A stretch of DNA of 64,000 nucleotides, taken from NCBI GenBank assembly GCA_025210265.1, contig JAOASD010000007.1, forward strand, positions 62,001-126,000, read 5' to 3'. Positions within the stretch are counted from its first letter, which is position 1. Each line of letters begins with the position of its first letter. Of the stretch, positions 45,220 to 55,441 are shown piece by piece. Under the pieces are notes generated by a model. The model saw only the letters and a list, made by a program, of their open reading frames with translations. It had not been told where the DNA came from and did not search any database. The position numbers were made by a program, and so were the translations under genes. Source of the DNA: Pelagimonas sp. GTDB lineage: Bacteria; Pseudomonadota; Alphaproteobacteria; Rhodobacterales; Rhodobacteraceae.

Positions 45220-47229
45220 TCAGGCCGCCAATCCGCGCCCTTTCAACAGCGCCTCGACCCCCGGCATCCGCCCGCGGAAGGCGGTGTACAGCTCCTCGGC
45301 ATCGCGTGACCCGCCTGCAGACAGGATGAACTGCTCCAGCTTGGCGGCCATCTCCGGGTCAAACGCCCCGCCTGCCTCTTCAAAAGCAGCAAAGGCATCG
45401 GCATCCATCACCTCGGACCACATATAGCTGTAATAGCCGCTGGAATAGCCATCGCCCGCAAAGACATGGGCAAAATGCGGCGTGGCGTGGCGCATCCCGA
45501 TGGCGCGCGGCATGCCGATGCTTTCCAGTACTTCAGCCTGTTTCTGCATCACATCACCGGGCGCGCTGCCCTCGTGAAACGCCAGATCCACCAGCGCCGA
45601 GGCCACATATTCCACGGTCTGGAACCCCATATCGTAGGTCGCAGCACCCAGCACCTTGTCCAACAGATCCTGCGGCATAGGCGCGCCAGTTTCCGCATGA
45701 CACGCAAATTCGGCCAGCACTTCGGGCACTTCCAGCCAATGTTCATACAGCTGGCTGGGCAGCTCAACAAAATCACGCGCCACAGAAGTGCCCGAGATCA
45801 TCTGATAGGTCACATCCGACAGCATCTGGTGCAGCGCATGGCCAAATTCATGAAACAGCGTGCGCGCATCATCATAAGACAGCAGCGCCGGTTCACCCTT
45901 GGCAAAGTTGCAGACATTTGTGACCACCGGGATCTGCACATCCGGGAACTTGCGCTGCGTGCGGAAGGCCGAGCACCACGCGCCCGACCGTTTGGAGCCG
46001 CGCGCAAAATAATCCCCGATAAAGATCGCGATCACCTTGCCGCCCCGCGACACTTCCCAGGCGCGGCAATCCTCGTGATATAGCGGCACATCCAGCGGCT
46101 TGAACTCCAGCCCGAACAGGCGGTTGGCGCAGGCAAAGCTCGCCTCGATCATGCGCTCCAGCTGGAAATAGGGTTTGACCTCGGCCTCATCCAGATCGTG
46201 CTCGGCCTTGCGCCGCTTTTCAGAATAATAGCGCCAGTCCCAGGCCTCCAGCGGACCGTCGATCCCGTCAGAGCGCAGCATCTCTTCCAGCAGTTTGGCA
46301 TCCGCATCCGCCTGCGCCTTGGCCGGGCCCCAGACCTGCATCAACAGATCGCGCACGCGATCAGGCTGCCCGGCCATTTCGGTTTCCAGCTTGAACTGGG
46401 CAAAATCCGTATAGCCCAGCAGATTGGCACGCTCTTGGCGCAGTTTCAGAGTTTCGGCCGCGATACCGCGATTATCGGTCTCGCCCCCATTCGCCCCGCG
46501 CGCAGCCCAGGCCGCATAGGCCCGCTGGCGCAGATCGCGACGCGGCGAAAATTGCAGAAACGGCACAATGACAGAGCGCGACAGGGTCACAACCGGCCCC
46601 AGCCCGCGCTCTTCCCCCGCCGATCGCATGGCACCGATGACAAAGTCAGGCAGACCGCCCAGATCGGTTTCTTCCAGCTCCATGACCCAGTCGCGCTCAT
46701 CCGCCAGCAGGTTCTGGGTAAAGGACGTGCCCAGCACCGCCAGCCGGTTCTTGACCTCTTTCATGCGCTCGGCATCCTCGCCGTCCAGCGCAGCGCCCGC
46801 GCGAACAAAATTGCGATGGATCAGCATCAACACCCGCTGCTGTTCATCGCTCAGATCCAACGTGTCGCGGGCCTCCCAGACCGTGCGGATCCGAGCAAAC
46901 AGCGCGGTGTTGGAATAGATCGCCGAACTATGGGCCGCGAATTTCGGGGAATAGTCGCGCATCAAGGCCTCGCGCGCCTCATTGCTGTCCGCGCCCGCAA
47001 TGTTGAAAAACACGCTGGCGGCACGGTCCAGATCGGCCCCGGTGCGCATCAAGGCCTCGATCGTGTTTTCGAATGTCGGGGCGTCGGGATTGTCGGCAAT
47101 GGCGCGGGTCTCGTCCAGATCCGCCGCCATGCCCGCGTCAAAGGCCGGGCCAAAATCCGCATCGGAAATCGCGTCAAACGGGGGCAGCGCAAACGGGGTG
47201 TCCCAAGGGGCCTGCAGGGGGTTGCTCAT
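45220..47229 (-). CDS. M3 family oligopeptidase (peptidyl-dipeptidase Dcp/OpdA type)
   Basis: This 669-residue zinc metallopeptidase has the active site in TLFHEFGHALHQML (HExxH, about residue 455) with the third ligand Glu downstream. The N-terminal FDAISDADFGPAFDAGMAADLDETRAIADNPDAPTFENTIEAL is typical of the M3A group. It degrades short peptides in the cytosol. The start at 47229 lies close behind GGAGAG. Which of Dcp and oligopeptidase A it is cannot be settled from this sequence alone. Confidence 0.92.
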   Translation of the reverse strand: MSNPLQAPWDTPFALPPFDAISDADFGPAFDAGMAADLDETRAIADNPDAPTFENTIEALMRTGADLDRAASVFFNIAGADSNEAREALMRDYSPKFAAHSSAIYSNTALFARIRTVWEARDTLDLSDEQQRVLMLIHRNFVRAGAALDGEDAERMKEVKNRLAVLGTSFTQNLLADERDWVMELEETDLGGLPDFVIGAMRSAGEERGLGPVVTLSRSVIVPFLQFSPRRDLRQRAYAAWAARGANGGETDNRGIAAETLKLRQERANLLGYTDFAQFKLETEMAGQPDRVRDLLMQVWGPAKAQADADAKLLEEMLRSDGIDGPLEAWDWRYYSEKRRKAEHDLDEAEVKPYFQLERMIEASFACANRLFGLEFKPLDVPLYHEDCRAWEVSRGGKVIAIFIGDYFARGSKRSGAWCSAFRTQRKFPDVQIPVVTNVCNFAKGEPALLSYDDARTLFHEFGHALHQMLSDVTYQMISGTSVARDFVELPSQLYEHWLEVPEVLAEFACHAETGAPMPQDLLDKVLGAATYDMGFQTVEYVASALVDLAFHEGSAPGDVMQKQAEVLESIGMPRAIGMRHATPHFAHVFAGDGYSSGYYSYMWSEVMDADAFAAFEEAGGAFDPEMAAKLEQFILSAGGSRDAEELYTAFRGRMPGVEALLKGRGLAA

Positions 47230-47284
47230 GCATCTCTCCATCTCTTTGACAGAAAGCTAGGCCCGCGCCCCCTGCTCTGCAAGC

Positions 47285-48334
47285 TCAGGCCTGGGAAACC
47301 CCGCAACAGGGACAATCCGCGCGGCGTTTCAGGCGGATTTTGCGGGTCTCGCCCCAAAGCGCGTCATAGATCAACATCTCGCCACGCAACACCGATCCCG
47401 CGCCTGAAATCACTTTCACAGCCTCTGCCGCCATCATCGTGCCAATGACACCGGGCAAGGGGCCCAGCACGCCGGCCTCAGCACAGCTGGGGGCCAGTTC
47501 GGGCGCGGGGGCCTCGGGGAAAATACACTGGTAGCAAGGCGCATCATTGCCCGGATCAAAGACCGAAATCTGCCCTTCCCACTGGCTGAGCGCGCCAGAA
47601 ATCAGCGGTTTGCCCTGCGCCACCGCAACCCGGTTCACCAGATAGCGCGTGTCGAAATTGTCGGTCCCATCCAGGATCAGATCATAATCAGAAAACAGAT
47701 CCTCGGCGATCTCGGCGCTCAGACGGCGCTTATAAGGACGCACGGTGATATAGGGGTTGATGCCCAGCATCGCCTTTTCGGCAGAGAACACCTTGGGCAT
47801 CCCAATATGGTCATCGCGATGGATCACCTGCCGCTGCAGATTGCCACTGTCGACCGTATCATCGTCGATCAATCCGATGGTGCCGACGCCAGCTGCCGCC
47901 AGATACAGCAACGCAGGAGAACCAAGCCCCCCCGCCCCGATCACCAGAACCCGCGCCTCTTTCAGACGTTTCTGCCCCGGCCCGCCCAGCTCGCGCAGCA
48001 CGATGTGACGGGCATAGCGTTCCAGCTCGCCCTCGCGAAACTTGTCCGGTTCAGCGGGGGCCTCAGCAGCTTCCTTTTCTGTGGCGCGAGCCTTCAACCC
48101 CCGCACAAGACGCGCATACAGCAGGCCAATCACGACCATCCCGCCAAAGATCAGCCACGGCGCAGGGCTGCCCCCGGTCGACATGCGCAACGGGTGCCAC
48201 GGGGGCAGGGTGAGCTGGATCAGCAACACCGCCGCGAACAAAATCAGCACAAGGCTCCAACGCGCGCGCATCGACGCGCCAACCATCATGCCAAGGACAA
48301 ACAGCCCCGCCGCCAATCCCAGAACCAAGCCCAT
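47285..48334 (-). CDS. moeB: Membrane-anchored MoeB/ThiF-family E1-like adenylyltransferase
   Basis: The protein has 349 residues. The first ~85 contain three hydrophobic segments (LVLGLAAGLFVLGMMVGA, SLVLILFAAVLLIQLTL, WLIFGGMVVIGLLYARLV), unusual for MoeB. The E1-like domain follows: ERYARHIVLRELGGPGQKRL, nucleotide loop VIGAGGLGSPALLYLAAAGVG, Arg in DDTVDSGNLQRQVIH, and two CxxC zinc pairs (CYQC, CPCC). It activates the C-terminus of MoaD or ThiS for sulfur transfer in molybdopterin or thiamine synthesis. It is transcribed right after dut (adjacent stop and start). Confidence 0.87.
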   Translation of the reverse strand: MGLVLGLAAGLFVLGMMVGASMRARWSLVLILFAAVLLIQLTLPPWHPLRMSTGGSPAPWLIFGGMVVIGLLYARLVRGLKARATEKEAAEAPAEPDKFREGELERYARHIVLRELGGPGQKRLKEARVLVIGAGGLGSPALLYLAAAGVGTIGLIDDDTVDSGNLQRQVIHRDDHIGMPKVFSAEKAMLGINPYITVRPYKRRLSAEIAEDLFSDYDLILDGTDNFDTRYLVNRVAVAQGKPLISGALSQWEGQISVFDPGNDAPCYQCIFPEAPAPELAPSCAEAGVLGPLPGVIGTMMAAEAVKVISGAGSVLRGEMLIYDALWGETRKIRLKRRADCPCCGVSQA

Positions 48335-48775
48335 TCAGCGCCTCCCGGTCGACCCAAACCCGCCATCGCCGCGCGCAGTGTCATCCAGCGACTCGGCCAG
48401 AGCAAACCCGGCCTGCAGCACCGGCGCGACAACCATCTGGGCGATCCGGTCCCCATGTTCGATCACAAAAGCCTCCTGCCCCGCATTCAGCACAATCACC
48501 CCCAAAGGCCCGCGATAATCGCTGTCAATCGTGCCGGGTGCATTGGGCAGCGTGATCCCATGTTTCAACGCCAGGCCCGAGCGCGGCCGGATCTGCACCT
48601 CAAACCCCTGCGGAATCGCCATGCGCAGCCCGGTCGGCACCAGCCCCCGCGCACCGGGTTGCAAAACCACCTGCCCCCGGTCCGGCAGATTGGCACGCAG
48701 ATCGGCCCCCGCCGCACCCGCACTTTCATAGGCAGGCAGGCCCAAAGACCGATCTGCCCCATCGTCCCACATCAC
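48335..48775 (-). CDS. dut: dUTP diphosphatase
   Basis: dUTPase hydrolyses dUTP to dUMP and so keeps uracil out of DNA. The five conserved motifs of trimeric dUTPase are present: [45 protein letters not shown] and the C-terminal [11 protein letters not shown]. The start is uncertain: GTG at 48775 (about 146 residues) suits family length, while ATG at 48847 would overlap coaBC and add a non-conserved leader. It is in a minus-strand operon with coaBC upstream and moeB downstream. Confidence 0.9.
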   Translation of the reverse strand: MMWDDGADRSLGLPAYESAGAAGADLRANLPDRGQVVLQPGARGLVPTGLRMAIPQGFEVQIRPRSGLALKHGITLPNAPGTIDSDYRGPLGVIVLNAGQEAFVIEHGDRIAQMVVAPVLQAGFALAESLDDTARGDGGFGSTGRR

Positions 48776-48827
48776 GGTCAGGGTGACGGCAGCTGTTTCT
48801 TCGCTTTTCAAATACCCAATCCCCGCT

Positions 48828-50027
48828 TCACGCACTGCCCAGCGCATCGGCAATGCGCGCTGCCAACCGCCTTGCGACCTCATCCTTGCCCATCCGCTCC
48901 CAAGGCTCGGCCCCGTCCTCGGAAATCAATATAATTGCGTTTTCCGATCCGCCCATGATCCCGGTCGCAGGCGACACATCATTGGCGACGATCCAGTCGC
49001 AGCCCTTGCGCTGGCGCTTGGCCGTGGCATGGGCGACCACATCATCGGTTTCCGCCGCAAATCCGACCACAAGCCCCGGACGCCCCGTCGCCAGCTGAGA
49101 CACCTCGGCCAGAATGTCGGGGTTTTCGGCAAATTCCAGCACCGGCAAACCGCCCGCGGTTTTCTTGATCTTGCTGTCGCTGGCCGAGGCCACGCGCCAA
49201 TCCGCCACGGCGGCGGCAAACACGCCGGCATCCACCGGCAGCGCGTCATGAACAGCCGCGTGCATTTCACGCGCGGATTCGACCTCGACAACCGTCACGC
49301 CTTTGGGCCGCGCTGCATCGGCTGGTCCGGTGACAAAGATCACCTCTGCCCCGAGATCGCGCAGCGCATTGGCAATGGCCGTGCCCTGCGCGCCCGAAGA
49401 CCGGTTCGCGATATAGCGCACGGGGTCAATCGGTTCATGGGTCGGGCCCGATGTCACCAGCACCCGCTTACCCGCCAGCGGCCCGGTGCTGAGCTTGGCT
49501 GTGATCGCCTCGACAATCTCCATCGGTTCGGACATGCGGCCCGGACCAAATTCGCCACAGGCCATGTCGCCGGAGTTGGGGCCAACAACCGTGACGCCAT
49601 CCCCCTGCAGCAGCGCCAGATTGCGCTGCGTCGCGGGATGTTCCCACATGCGCACATTCATCGCAGGCACGATCATCACCGGCGTGTCCGTCGCCATCAA
49701 AAGGGTCGAGGCCAGATCATTGGCCAGCCCACCCGCCATCTTCCCCATCAGATCCGCCGTCGCCGGGGCCACCACCACCAGATCCGCCACGCGGCTCAGC
49801 TGGATATGGCCCATCTCGGCCTCTTTGGTCAGATCGAACAGATCCCGGTGCACCTCGGTCCCGGCCAGTGCAGACACGCTGAGGGGGGTCACAAATTCCT
49901 CGGCGGCGCGGGTCATGACCGGAGTCACCTCCGCCCCGCGTTCGCGCAGGCGGCGGATCAGATCCAGCACCTTATAGGCGGCGATCCCGCCCCCGATGAT
50001 CAGCAAAACCCGTTTGCCTGCCAGCAT
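48828..50027 (-). CDS. coaBC: Bifunctional phosphopantothenoylcysteine decarboxylase/phosphopantothenate-cysteine ligase
   Basis: The 399-residue coenzyme A biosynthesis enzyme has an N-terminal flavin-dependent CoaC domain: [36 protein letters not shown], the catalytic [12 protein letters not shown] and CGEFGPGRM. The C-terminal CoaB ligase domain shows [29 protein letters not shown] and the CTP-binding [19 protein letters not shown]. Both halves are complete. It leads the coaBC-dut-moeB group. Confidence 0.96.
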   Translation of the reverse strand: MLAGKRVLLIIGGGIAAYKVLDLIRRLRERGAEVTPVMTRAAEEFVTPLSVSALAGTEVHRDLFDLTKEAEMGHIQLSRVADLVVVAPATADLMGKMAGGLANDLASTLLMATDTPVMIVPAMNVRMWEHPATQRNLALLQGDGVTVVGPNSGDMACGEFGPGRMSEPMEIVEAITAKLSTGPLAGKRVLVTSGPTHEPIDPVRYIANRSSGAQGTAIANALRDLGAEVIFVTGPADAARPKGVTVVEVESAREMHAAVHDALPVDAGVFAAAVADWRVASASDSKIKKTAGGLPVLEFAENPDILAEVSQLATGRPGLVVGFAAETDDVVAHATAKRQRKGCDWIVANDVSPATGIMGGSENAIILISEDGAEPWERMGKDEVARRLAARIADALGSA

Positions 50028-50113
50028 TTCACCCTCCTGCGCAGCCCTGCCATCCCATGCGGCAAGGCCCCCGCACTATGCAAGTTGAAACCCGAAGGGC
50101 AAGCCCAAGACCC

Positions 50114-50980
50114 TTATTGGAACGCCGCGCAGGGGTCTTCGCGCAAAGCAGGCGGGCTAAATTCGGTCAGATCAAACAAACCGTCCGGCCCAGATCCCTC
50201 TGTTCCATCAGCCGCATGTTCCCCTTGCCCCAAAGCGCGCTGCTCCAGCTCCGGCGCCGCAAGGGCCAGCAAGGCAGGCGCGCCCCAATCCTTGCGCGCG
50301 TGACCATTGCCGGTGATGACAACAACGGCCCCGCCCTGCTGTTCATGGGCTTGATACGCCGCACGGGCCAAAGCCGCATCGCGCAGGCGCTGTATCCCCA
50401 CCATCATTGGCAACAGAGTCTGCGGCAACGCATTGCAATGCGCCTCTAGCTGCATGTCTTCGCGAGCGGACTGCTGAGCCGCCGGCAGCTGATCCGTCAA
50501 ACCAAAACGCGCCGCCCCGTCGCCAAATGTGTCTGCCACAGCGGCAACGATGCCCTCGGCCGCGCCATCCGTCACACGCCCCATCACCGCACGCGCCTTT
50601 TCACGCGGCACCGCCGCACCGTAATGCTCCGCCTCACGCGCGGCGCTGAACACCGGATAGTATAGCGCGAAATCAGGCCAGCCGCTTGTGGCCCAGCCCA
50701 GCAGCGCGGCCAAAGCATCCTGGTTGTCCCAAATATCTGGATCTGTCAGCCCATTCAGGGCCTCGGCCTGGTCAGGGGACAGCATTTCCCACACCACCGC
50801 CCGCGGGCCAGATGCGCGAATATACCACGCCTGTCTTAGATGATGTTCGGGATTGTCATGCACTTCGCCCAGAAACATCACATCCGCGCCTTGCATGTCC
50901 TGAGGCAACTGCGCCGCCGCCTGAGCGCGGTCAGAGAAAACAGAAAGAACGATCAAACAGCATAAAAAGACATTTTTCAT
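50114..50980 (-). CDS. ChaN family (heme-binding-type) exported protein
   Basis: This 288-residue protein has an N-terminal signal peptide (KNVFLCCLIVLSVFSDRAQA, cleavage before AAQL). The ChaN core is present: ADVMFLGEVHDNPEHHLRQAWYI, VVWEMLSPDQAEAL and the C-terminal VVVITGNGHARKDWGAP. ChaN homologues bind heme in the periplasm and are often lipoproteins; no clear lipobox is seen here. The start overlaps the rpoH stop by four bases, so it is translated from the rpoH mRNA and could belong to its stress regulon. Confidence 0.8.
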   Translation of the reverse strand: MKNVFLCCLIVLSVFSDRAQAAAQLPQDMQGADVMFLGEVHDNPEHHLRQAWYIRASGPRAVVWEMLSPDQAEALNGLTDPDIWDNQDALAALLGWATSGWPDFALYYPVFSAAREAEHYGAAVPREKARAVMGRVTDGAAEGIVAAVADTFGDGAARFGLTDQLPAAQQSAREDMQLEAHCNALPQTLLPMMVGIQRLRDAALARAAYQAHEQQGGAVVVITGNGHARKDWGAPALLALAAPELEQRALGQGEHAADGTEGSGPDGLFDLTEFSPPALREDPCAAFQ

Positions 50981-51855
50981 GCCAAAAGGTTTCGCACCTC
51001 CGCCCCATGCGCTTCAAGAGCTTTTCGCATTTTTGCAAAACCGGCGACTTCCAGCTGGCGGATGCGCTCTTTTGATAGGCCCAATTCCTGCCCCAGGCTT
51101 TCCAATGTGCGGGGGTCTTCATTCAGGCGGCGTTCGCGCAGAATGAACCTTTCCCGTTCAGACAGATCCGACATCGCATCCACCAACCAATCACGCAGGG
51201 TTTCGCGATCACGGTCCAGATCAACCTGGGCCTGGCCGGGCTGTGCCGGATCCTCCAGCGCGTCAATCCAGGACCGATCCCCGTCCTCGCCCGTCTGCGG
51301 CGCGTTCAACGAAAAATCTGCGCCTCCCAGGCGGCCTTCCATCATTTCGACATCGCTCAGCCGGACACCGGTTTCCTGCGCAATCCGTTCCCGCAGAACC
51401 TGCCGGTCCAGCATTTCCCCGGACGAGGCCGCATCCCGTTCCAAACGCGCCTGAACCCGGCGCAGATTGAAAAACAGCGTTTTTTGCGAAGAGGTCGACC
51501 CGGTGCGGACCAAAGACCAGTTGCGCATGACAAAATCCTGCAGGCCAGCGCGGATCCACCACACCGCATAGGTCGAAAAGCGCACGCCACGGTCCGGGTC
51601 AAACCGATCCGCTGCCTGCATCAACCCCAGACCGGCCTCTTGGATCAGATCATTCATCGGCAGATTATACCGGCGGAATTTACCGGCCATGGAAATGGCC
51701 AGCCGCATATAGGCGTTGATCAACCTGTGCAGCGCGGCTTCGTCCCGGTCATCGCGCCAGGCCCGTGCCAACGCCTGTTCGGTTTCCGCATCCAGCAGTT
51801 CCGCCCGCATGGCGCGGCGTTTGAACCCAATCTCCTCGGCCTTCTGATTCACCAT
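50977..51855 (-). CDS. rpoH: RNA polymerase sigma-32 factor, RpoHII type
   Basis: This 292-residue sigma-70-family factor of the RpoH group has region 2 in MRLAISMAGKFRRYNLPMNDLIQEAGLGLMQAADRFDPDRGVRFSTYAVWWIRAGLQDFVMRNWSLVR. The RpoH box follows (SQKTLFFNLRRVQ), and region 4 ends ESLGQELGLSKERIRQLEVAGFAKMRKAL. Rhodobacterales carry two RpoH proteins. The RpoE-like promoter upstream points to RpoHII, used in the singlet-oxygen and oxidative stress response. The start at 51855 follows GGGGAGA by 6 nt. Confidence 0.88.
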   Translation of the reverse strand: MVNQKAEEIGFKRRAMRAELLDAETEQALARAWRDDRDEAALHRLINAYMRLAISMAGKFRRYNLPMNDLIQEAGLGLMQAADRFDPDRGVRFSTYAVWWIRAGLQDFVMRNWSLVRTGSTSSQKTLFFNLRRVQARLERDAASSGEMLDRQVLRERIAQETGVRLSDVEMMEGRLGGADFSLNAPQTGEDGDRSWIDALEDPAQPGQAQVDLDRDRETLRDWLVDAMSDLSERERFILRERRLNEDPRTLESLGQELGLSKERIRQLEVAGFAKMRKALEAHGAEVRNLLA

Positions 51856-51891
51856 TGCGAATCTCCCCGTGATTTTCTGCCGTGTCATGAG

Positions 51892-51920
51892 GGCTACGCA
51901 GGAGAGAGCGGATTGGATCA
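51892..51920 (-). promoter_or_regulatory. RpoE (ECF11)-type promoter of rpoH
   Basis: On the minus strand TGATCC (51915-51920), an 18-nt spacer and TAGCC (51892-51896) match the RpoE/ECF11 promoter pattern of Rhodobacter (TGATCC-N18-TAA-type). In R. sphaeroides, rpoHII is a direct RpoE target, so the position 37-65 nt upstream of the rpoH start agrees with known biology. Confidence 0.6.
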
Positions 51921-52050
51921 CCGAGGGGGGTATTTTTCCTTCTGACCTCGATCCCGTAATGCATCGACACCGCCCCCAACCTGTGCGGCGTTAACCAGAT
52001 CTCAACCAAGATGAACCGATCCTGTCACCGGTTTATCCCGGAGAGAATGC

Positions 52051-53562
52051 ATGGTCGCCCACGCCTATACAGTGGCCTTTGAAGGCGTAGAGGCCCGCAC
52101 GGTCGAGGTCCAATGCGCCGTCACCGCAGGTATGCCCGCCTTTTCCATCGTCGGCCTGCCGGACAAAGCGGTGTCCGAAGCCCGCGACCGCGTGCGCACA
52201 GCCTTGTCCGCCATGGCCATCGCCCTGCCCTCCAAACGTATCACAATCAACCTGTCACCCGCCGACATGATCAAAGAAGGATCCCATTTCGACCTGCCCA
52301 TCGCGCTGGGACTGCTGGCCGCGCTGGAGATCATTCCACGCGACAGCGTGGCCGATGCGCTGGCACTGGGGGAATTGTCGCTGGATGGCGCATTGATGCC
52401 CGTGACCGGGGCGCTGCCCGCCGCGCTGACCGCCGCAGAACAGGACCGCATCCTGGTCTGCCCCCGCGAATCCGGTGCCGAAGCCGCCTGGGTCGGGGAT
52501 TGCAACGTGCTGGGCGCACGGAACCTGATGGACATTGTCCAGCATTTCAACGGCCAAACCGTGCTGTCCCCCGCCCGCCCCGGAGAAATCACAGCCCAAC
52601 AGCCCCTGCGCGATCTACGCGATGTGCGCGGGCAGGAACGCGGCAAGCGGGCATTGGAAATCGCGGCTGCAGGGCGGCATCACATGCTGATGACCGGGCC
52701 ACCCGGCACAGGAAAATCCATGTTGGCCGCCTGTATGCCCGGCATTCTGCCGCCGCTCTCCCCAATCGAGGCGCTGGAAACGTCGATGATCCATTCGCTG
52801 TCCGGTCTGCTGTCCGAAGGTGGAATCTGCATGGCCCGTCCCTTTCGCGACCCGCATCACACCGCCTCTCAGGCCGCGATCATTGGCGGGGGGCGGCGCG
52901 CTCTGCCCGGTGAAATCAGCCTGGCCCATAACGGCGTGCTGTTTCTGGACGAGCTGCCCGAATTTGCCCGCAACGTGTTGGACACGCTGCGCCAACCGAT
53001 TGAAACCGGCGAAGTCATGATCGCCCGCGCCAGTGCCCATCTGCGCTATCCCAGCCGGTTTTTGCTGCTGGCCGCCGCCAATCCCTGTCGCTGCGGCTAT
53101 CTGTCAGATCCGGCCCGCGCCTGCGCCCGTGCCCCGCAATGCCGCCAGGATTACATGGGTCGCGTGTCTGGCCCGCTGCTGGATCGGTTTGACCTGCGGG
53201 TGGAAATGCCTGCGGTCTCTGTCGCGGATCTGGAGCTGCCCCCTTCTGGCGAAAGCTCGGACAGCGTGGCGCAGCGGGTGGCCTCTGCCCGCGCGGTGCA
53301 AACCGCCCGGTTCGAAACCCATGACGGGCTGCGCACCAATGCCGACATTCAAGGCACGCTGCTGGACGAGGTCGCCCGCCCTGACAGCGAAGGGCGTGAT
53401 TTCCTGACCCGCGCCGCCGAGCGCATGGGCCTGACCGCCCGTGGCTATCACCGGGTGCTGCGGGTCGGACGCACCATCGCCGATCTGGACGGCAGCGACG
53501 CAGTGCGCCGCCCCCACATCGCTGAGGCGCTGTCTTATCGGCTGGTTTCGGGCGATGGGTGA
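52051..53562 (+). CDS. comM: ComM/YifB family Mg-chelatase-like ATPase
   Basis: This 503-residue AAA+ protein is of the ComM/YifB family. The N-terminal Lon-type domain includes VEVQCAVTAGMPAFSIVGLPDKAVSEARDRVRTAL. The ATPase core has Walker A TGPPGTGKSMLA, Walker B GVLFLDELPEF and the zinc-like cysteine cluster PCRCGYLSDPARACARAPQC. ComM is a helicase that promotes branch migration during natural transformation. GGAGAG precedes the start. The last 28 bases overlap the convergent esterase gene, so the two 3' ends share coding sequence. Confidence 0.92.
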   Translation: MVAHAYTVAFEGVEARTVEVQCAVTAGMPAFSIVGLPDKAVSEARDRVRTALSAMAIALPSKRITINLSPADMIKEGSHFDLPIALGLLAALEIIPRDSVADALALGELSLDGALMPVTGALPAALTAAEQDRILVCPRESGAEAAWVGDCNVLGARNLMDIVQHFNGQTVLSPARPGEITAQQPLRDLRDVRGQERGKRALEIAAAGRHHMLMTGPPGTGKSMLAACMPGILPPLSPIEALETSMIHSLSGLLSEGGICMARPFRDPHHTASQAAIIGGGRRALPGEISLAHNGVLFLDELPEFARNVLDTLRQPIETGEVMIARASAHLRYPSRFLLLAAANPCRCGYLSDPARACARAPQCRQDYMGRVSGPLLDRFDLRVEMPAVSVADLELPPSGESSDSVAQRVASARAVQTARFETHDGLRTNADIQGTLLDEVARPDSEGRDFLTRAAERMGLTARGYHRVLRVGRTIADLDGSDAVRRPHIAEALSYRLVSGDG

Positions 53563-54452
53563 TCGACAGCAGGCAGGGCCGCGATCCATGCCGCCAGATC
53601 ACGCAATGTCTGACGCGCCTCGGGCAAGATGTTGTGGAACAAAGGCCAGACATGAGGCAGATCTTCTTCGATCTGGCAGGTGACGGGCACATCCTGCCCC
53701 CGCAAATGCGCCGCCATGCGCAACGCATCATCGCGCAGGATTTCGGTCGTACCCGCGCAAAGCCAGACCGGCCCGGCCTCCTCAAACCGCGCAAAAAGCG
53801 GGGAAACACGCGGATCTTGCGCCGAAGCCCCCTGCAGATACATATCCGCCGCATCCCGCACACGGGAGGCGGGTAACACCACATCCTGCGCCGCGTTTTC
53901 CTGCAGGCTGGCACCCGAAAATCCAATATCGCACAGCGGCGAAAACGCGAAAGCGCCCGCAGGGCGCAGGGCGCTACACTGCTGCGTAAGATGCGCAAAC
54001 ACCGCCAGCGCAAGGCCGCCACCGGCGCTGTCTCCTCCCAACACAAGACCAGGCCCCAACTGCTGCGCCACGCATACTGCATCATCAAATGCGCTGGGAA
54101 ACGGGTGTTCCGGCGCGAGACGATAATCGGGCAGGACCACCTCCCAGCCCTCGGGCAGATCCATCAGCAGCCGCCCCAGCATCGCAGAATGGCTGCGCGC
54201 AGACCCGAACACATAAGCGCCGCCATGAAGATACAAGATCCTCCGACCGACCGCCACACCCCGCCTCAGACGCAAACAGGACACCCCGGCGACATCCATG
54301 CGCGCGACCTGCACCTGACGCGGCCTGCGAAAGAAAAGCCGCGCCTTGAAATCAAAACTGCGCCGCAGTCGTGCCGGGGCCTGCACCCGCGCAAGATAGG
54401 GCTTTTCAGTCAGCCGTAGCCAGGCATTCAGAGCAGGCCGGACAAGGCTCAC
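53535..54452 (-). CDS. Alpha/beta hydrolase, hormone-sensitive-lipase-type esterase
   Basis: This 305-residue protein has the HSL-family oxyanion motif as [12 protein letters not shown] (HGGA in place of HGGG), the nucleophile elbow [10 protein letters not shown], and the catalytic Asp and His near the C-terminus ([23 protein letters not shown]). It probably hydrolyses short-chain esters. A GTG start at 54452 overlaps the gshB stop (GTGA), implying translational coupling with glutathione synthase. The coupling is positional and does not reveal the substrate. Confidence 0.83.
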   Translation of the reverse strand: MSLVRPALNAWLRLTEKPYLARVQAPARLRRSFDFKARLFFRRPRQVQVARMDVAGVSCLRLRRGVAVGRRILYLHGGAYVFGSARSHSAMLGRLLMDLPEGWEVVLPDYRLAPEHPFPSAFDDAVCVAQQLGPGLVLGGDSAGGGLALAVFAHLTQQCSALRPAGAFAFSPLCDIGFSGASLQENAAQDVVLPASRVRDAADMYLQGASAQDPRVSPLFARFEEAGPVWLCAGTTEILRDDALRMAAHLRGQDVPVTCQIEEDLPHVWPLFHNILPEARQTLRDLAAWIAALPAVDHPSPETSR

Positions 54453-55384
54453 GCCAGTTTGGCCTCGATCGCATCCCAAACCTTGGCAGCGATATTGACG
54501 CCATCAAAGCGTTCCAGCTCCTGAATACCAGTCGGAGAGGTCACGTTGATTTCCGTCAAATAATCGCCAATCACGTCGATCCCGACAAAAATCTGCCCAT
54601 GCTCGCGCAGAACCGGACCGATCCGGGCACAGATTTCGCGGTCCCGATCCGACAGGGCGATTTTCTCAGGACGCCCGCCAACATGCATGTTCGAGCGCAC
54701 CTCACCCGCAGCAGGCACGCGGTTGATCGCCCCGACCGGTTCCCCATCGACCAGGATGACGCGCTTGTCACCCGCAGTCACGGCAGGCAGATATTTCTGC
54801 ATAATCAACGGTTCTCGGGAAAATCCGGTGAACAGCTCGTGCAGGGATGACAGATTGCGGTCCTCTTCGGTCAGACGAAACACACCCGCACCGCCATTGC
54901 CATACAACGGCTTCAGGATCACATCCCCATGCCGCGCGCGGAACTCTTTGATCGTCTGCAGATCCCGCGCGATCATGGTCGGAGGCGTCAGATCCGGGAA
55001 ATCCAGAACCAACAGTTTTTCCGGGAAATTGCGCACCCAGAACGGATCGTTCACAACCAGCGCCTTCCCCTTCAGGCGATCCAAAAGATGTGTGCTGGTG
55101 ATGTAATGCATGTCAAATGGCGGATCCTGACGCAGCCAGACCACATCCATATCAGACAGATCAACAACCACTTCTTCGCCCAGAACCGCGGGTGCGCCAG
55201 CCACCCGCTGCACCTGCATCCAATGGCCCCGCGCGGTGATCCGACCTTCGTCATAGGCCAGCATATCAGGCCCATAATAAAACAGCTCATGCCCACGCGC
55301 CTGCGCCTCTTCGGCAAGGCGAAAGCTACTATCTGCATTGATGTCGACCCCAAGAATCGGGTCCATTTGAAAAGCGATCTTCAT
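54449..55384 (-). CDS. gshB: Glutathione synthase
   Basis: This 311-residue ATP-grasp ligase joins gamma-glutamylcysteine and glycine. The N-terminus [37 protein letters not shown] is typical. The ATP-grasp region includes [36 protein letters not shown] and the metal-binding end [24 protein letters not shown]. The start is taken at 55384; an ATG two codons earlier is possible. It follows yraN on the minus strand by about 57 nt. Confidence 0.95.
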   Translation of the reverse strand: MKIAFQMDPILGVDINADSSFRLAEEAQARGHELFYYGPDMLAYDEGRITARGHWMQVQRVAGAPAVLGEEVVVDLSDMDVVWLRQDPPFDMHYITSTHLLDRLKGKALVVNDPFWVRNFPEKLLVLDFPDLTPPTMIARDLQTIKEFRARHGDVILKPLYGNGGAGVFRLTEEDRNLSSLHELFTGFSREPLIMQKYLPAVTAGDKRVILVDGEPVGAINRVPAAGEVRSNMHVGGRPEKIALSDRDREICARIGPVLREHGQIFVGIDVIGDYLTEINVTSPTGIQELERFDGVNIAAKVWDAIEAKLA

Positions 55385-55441
55385 CGTCATCCCCCGGATT
55401 TGCCTCATCAATGGCGCAAGCCCGAAACATGTGCAATGCGC

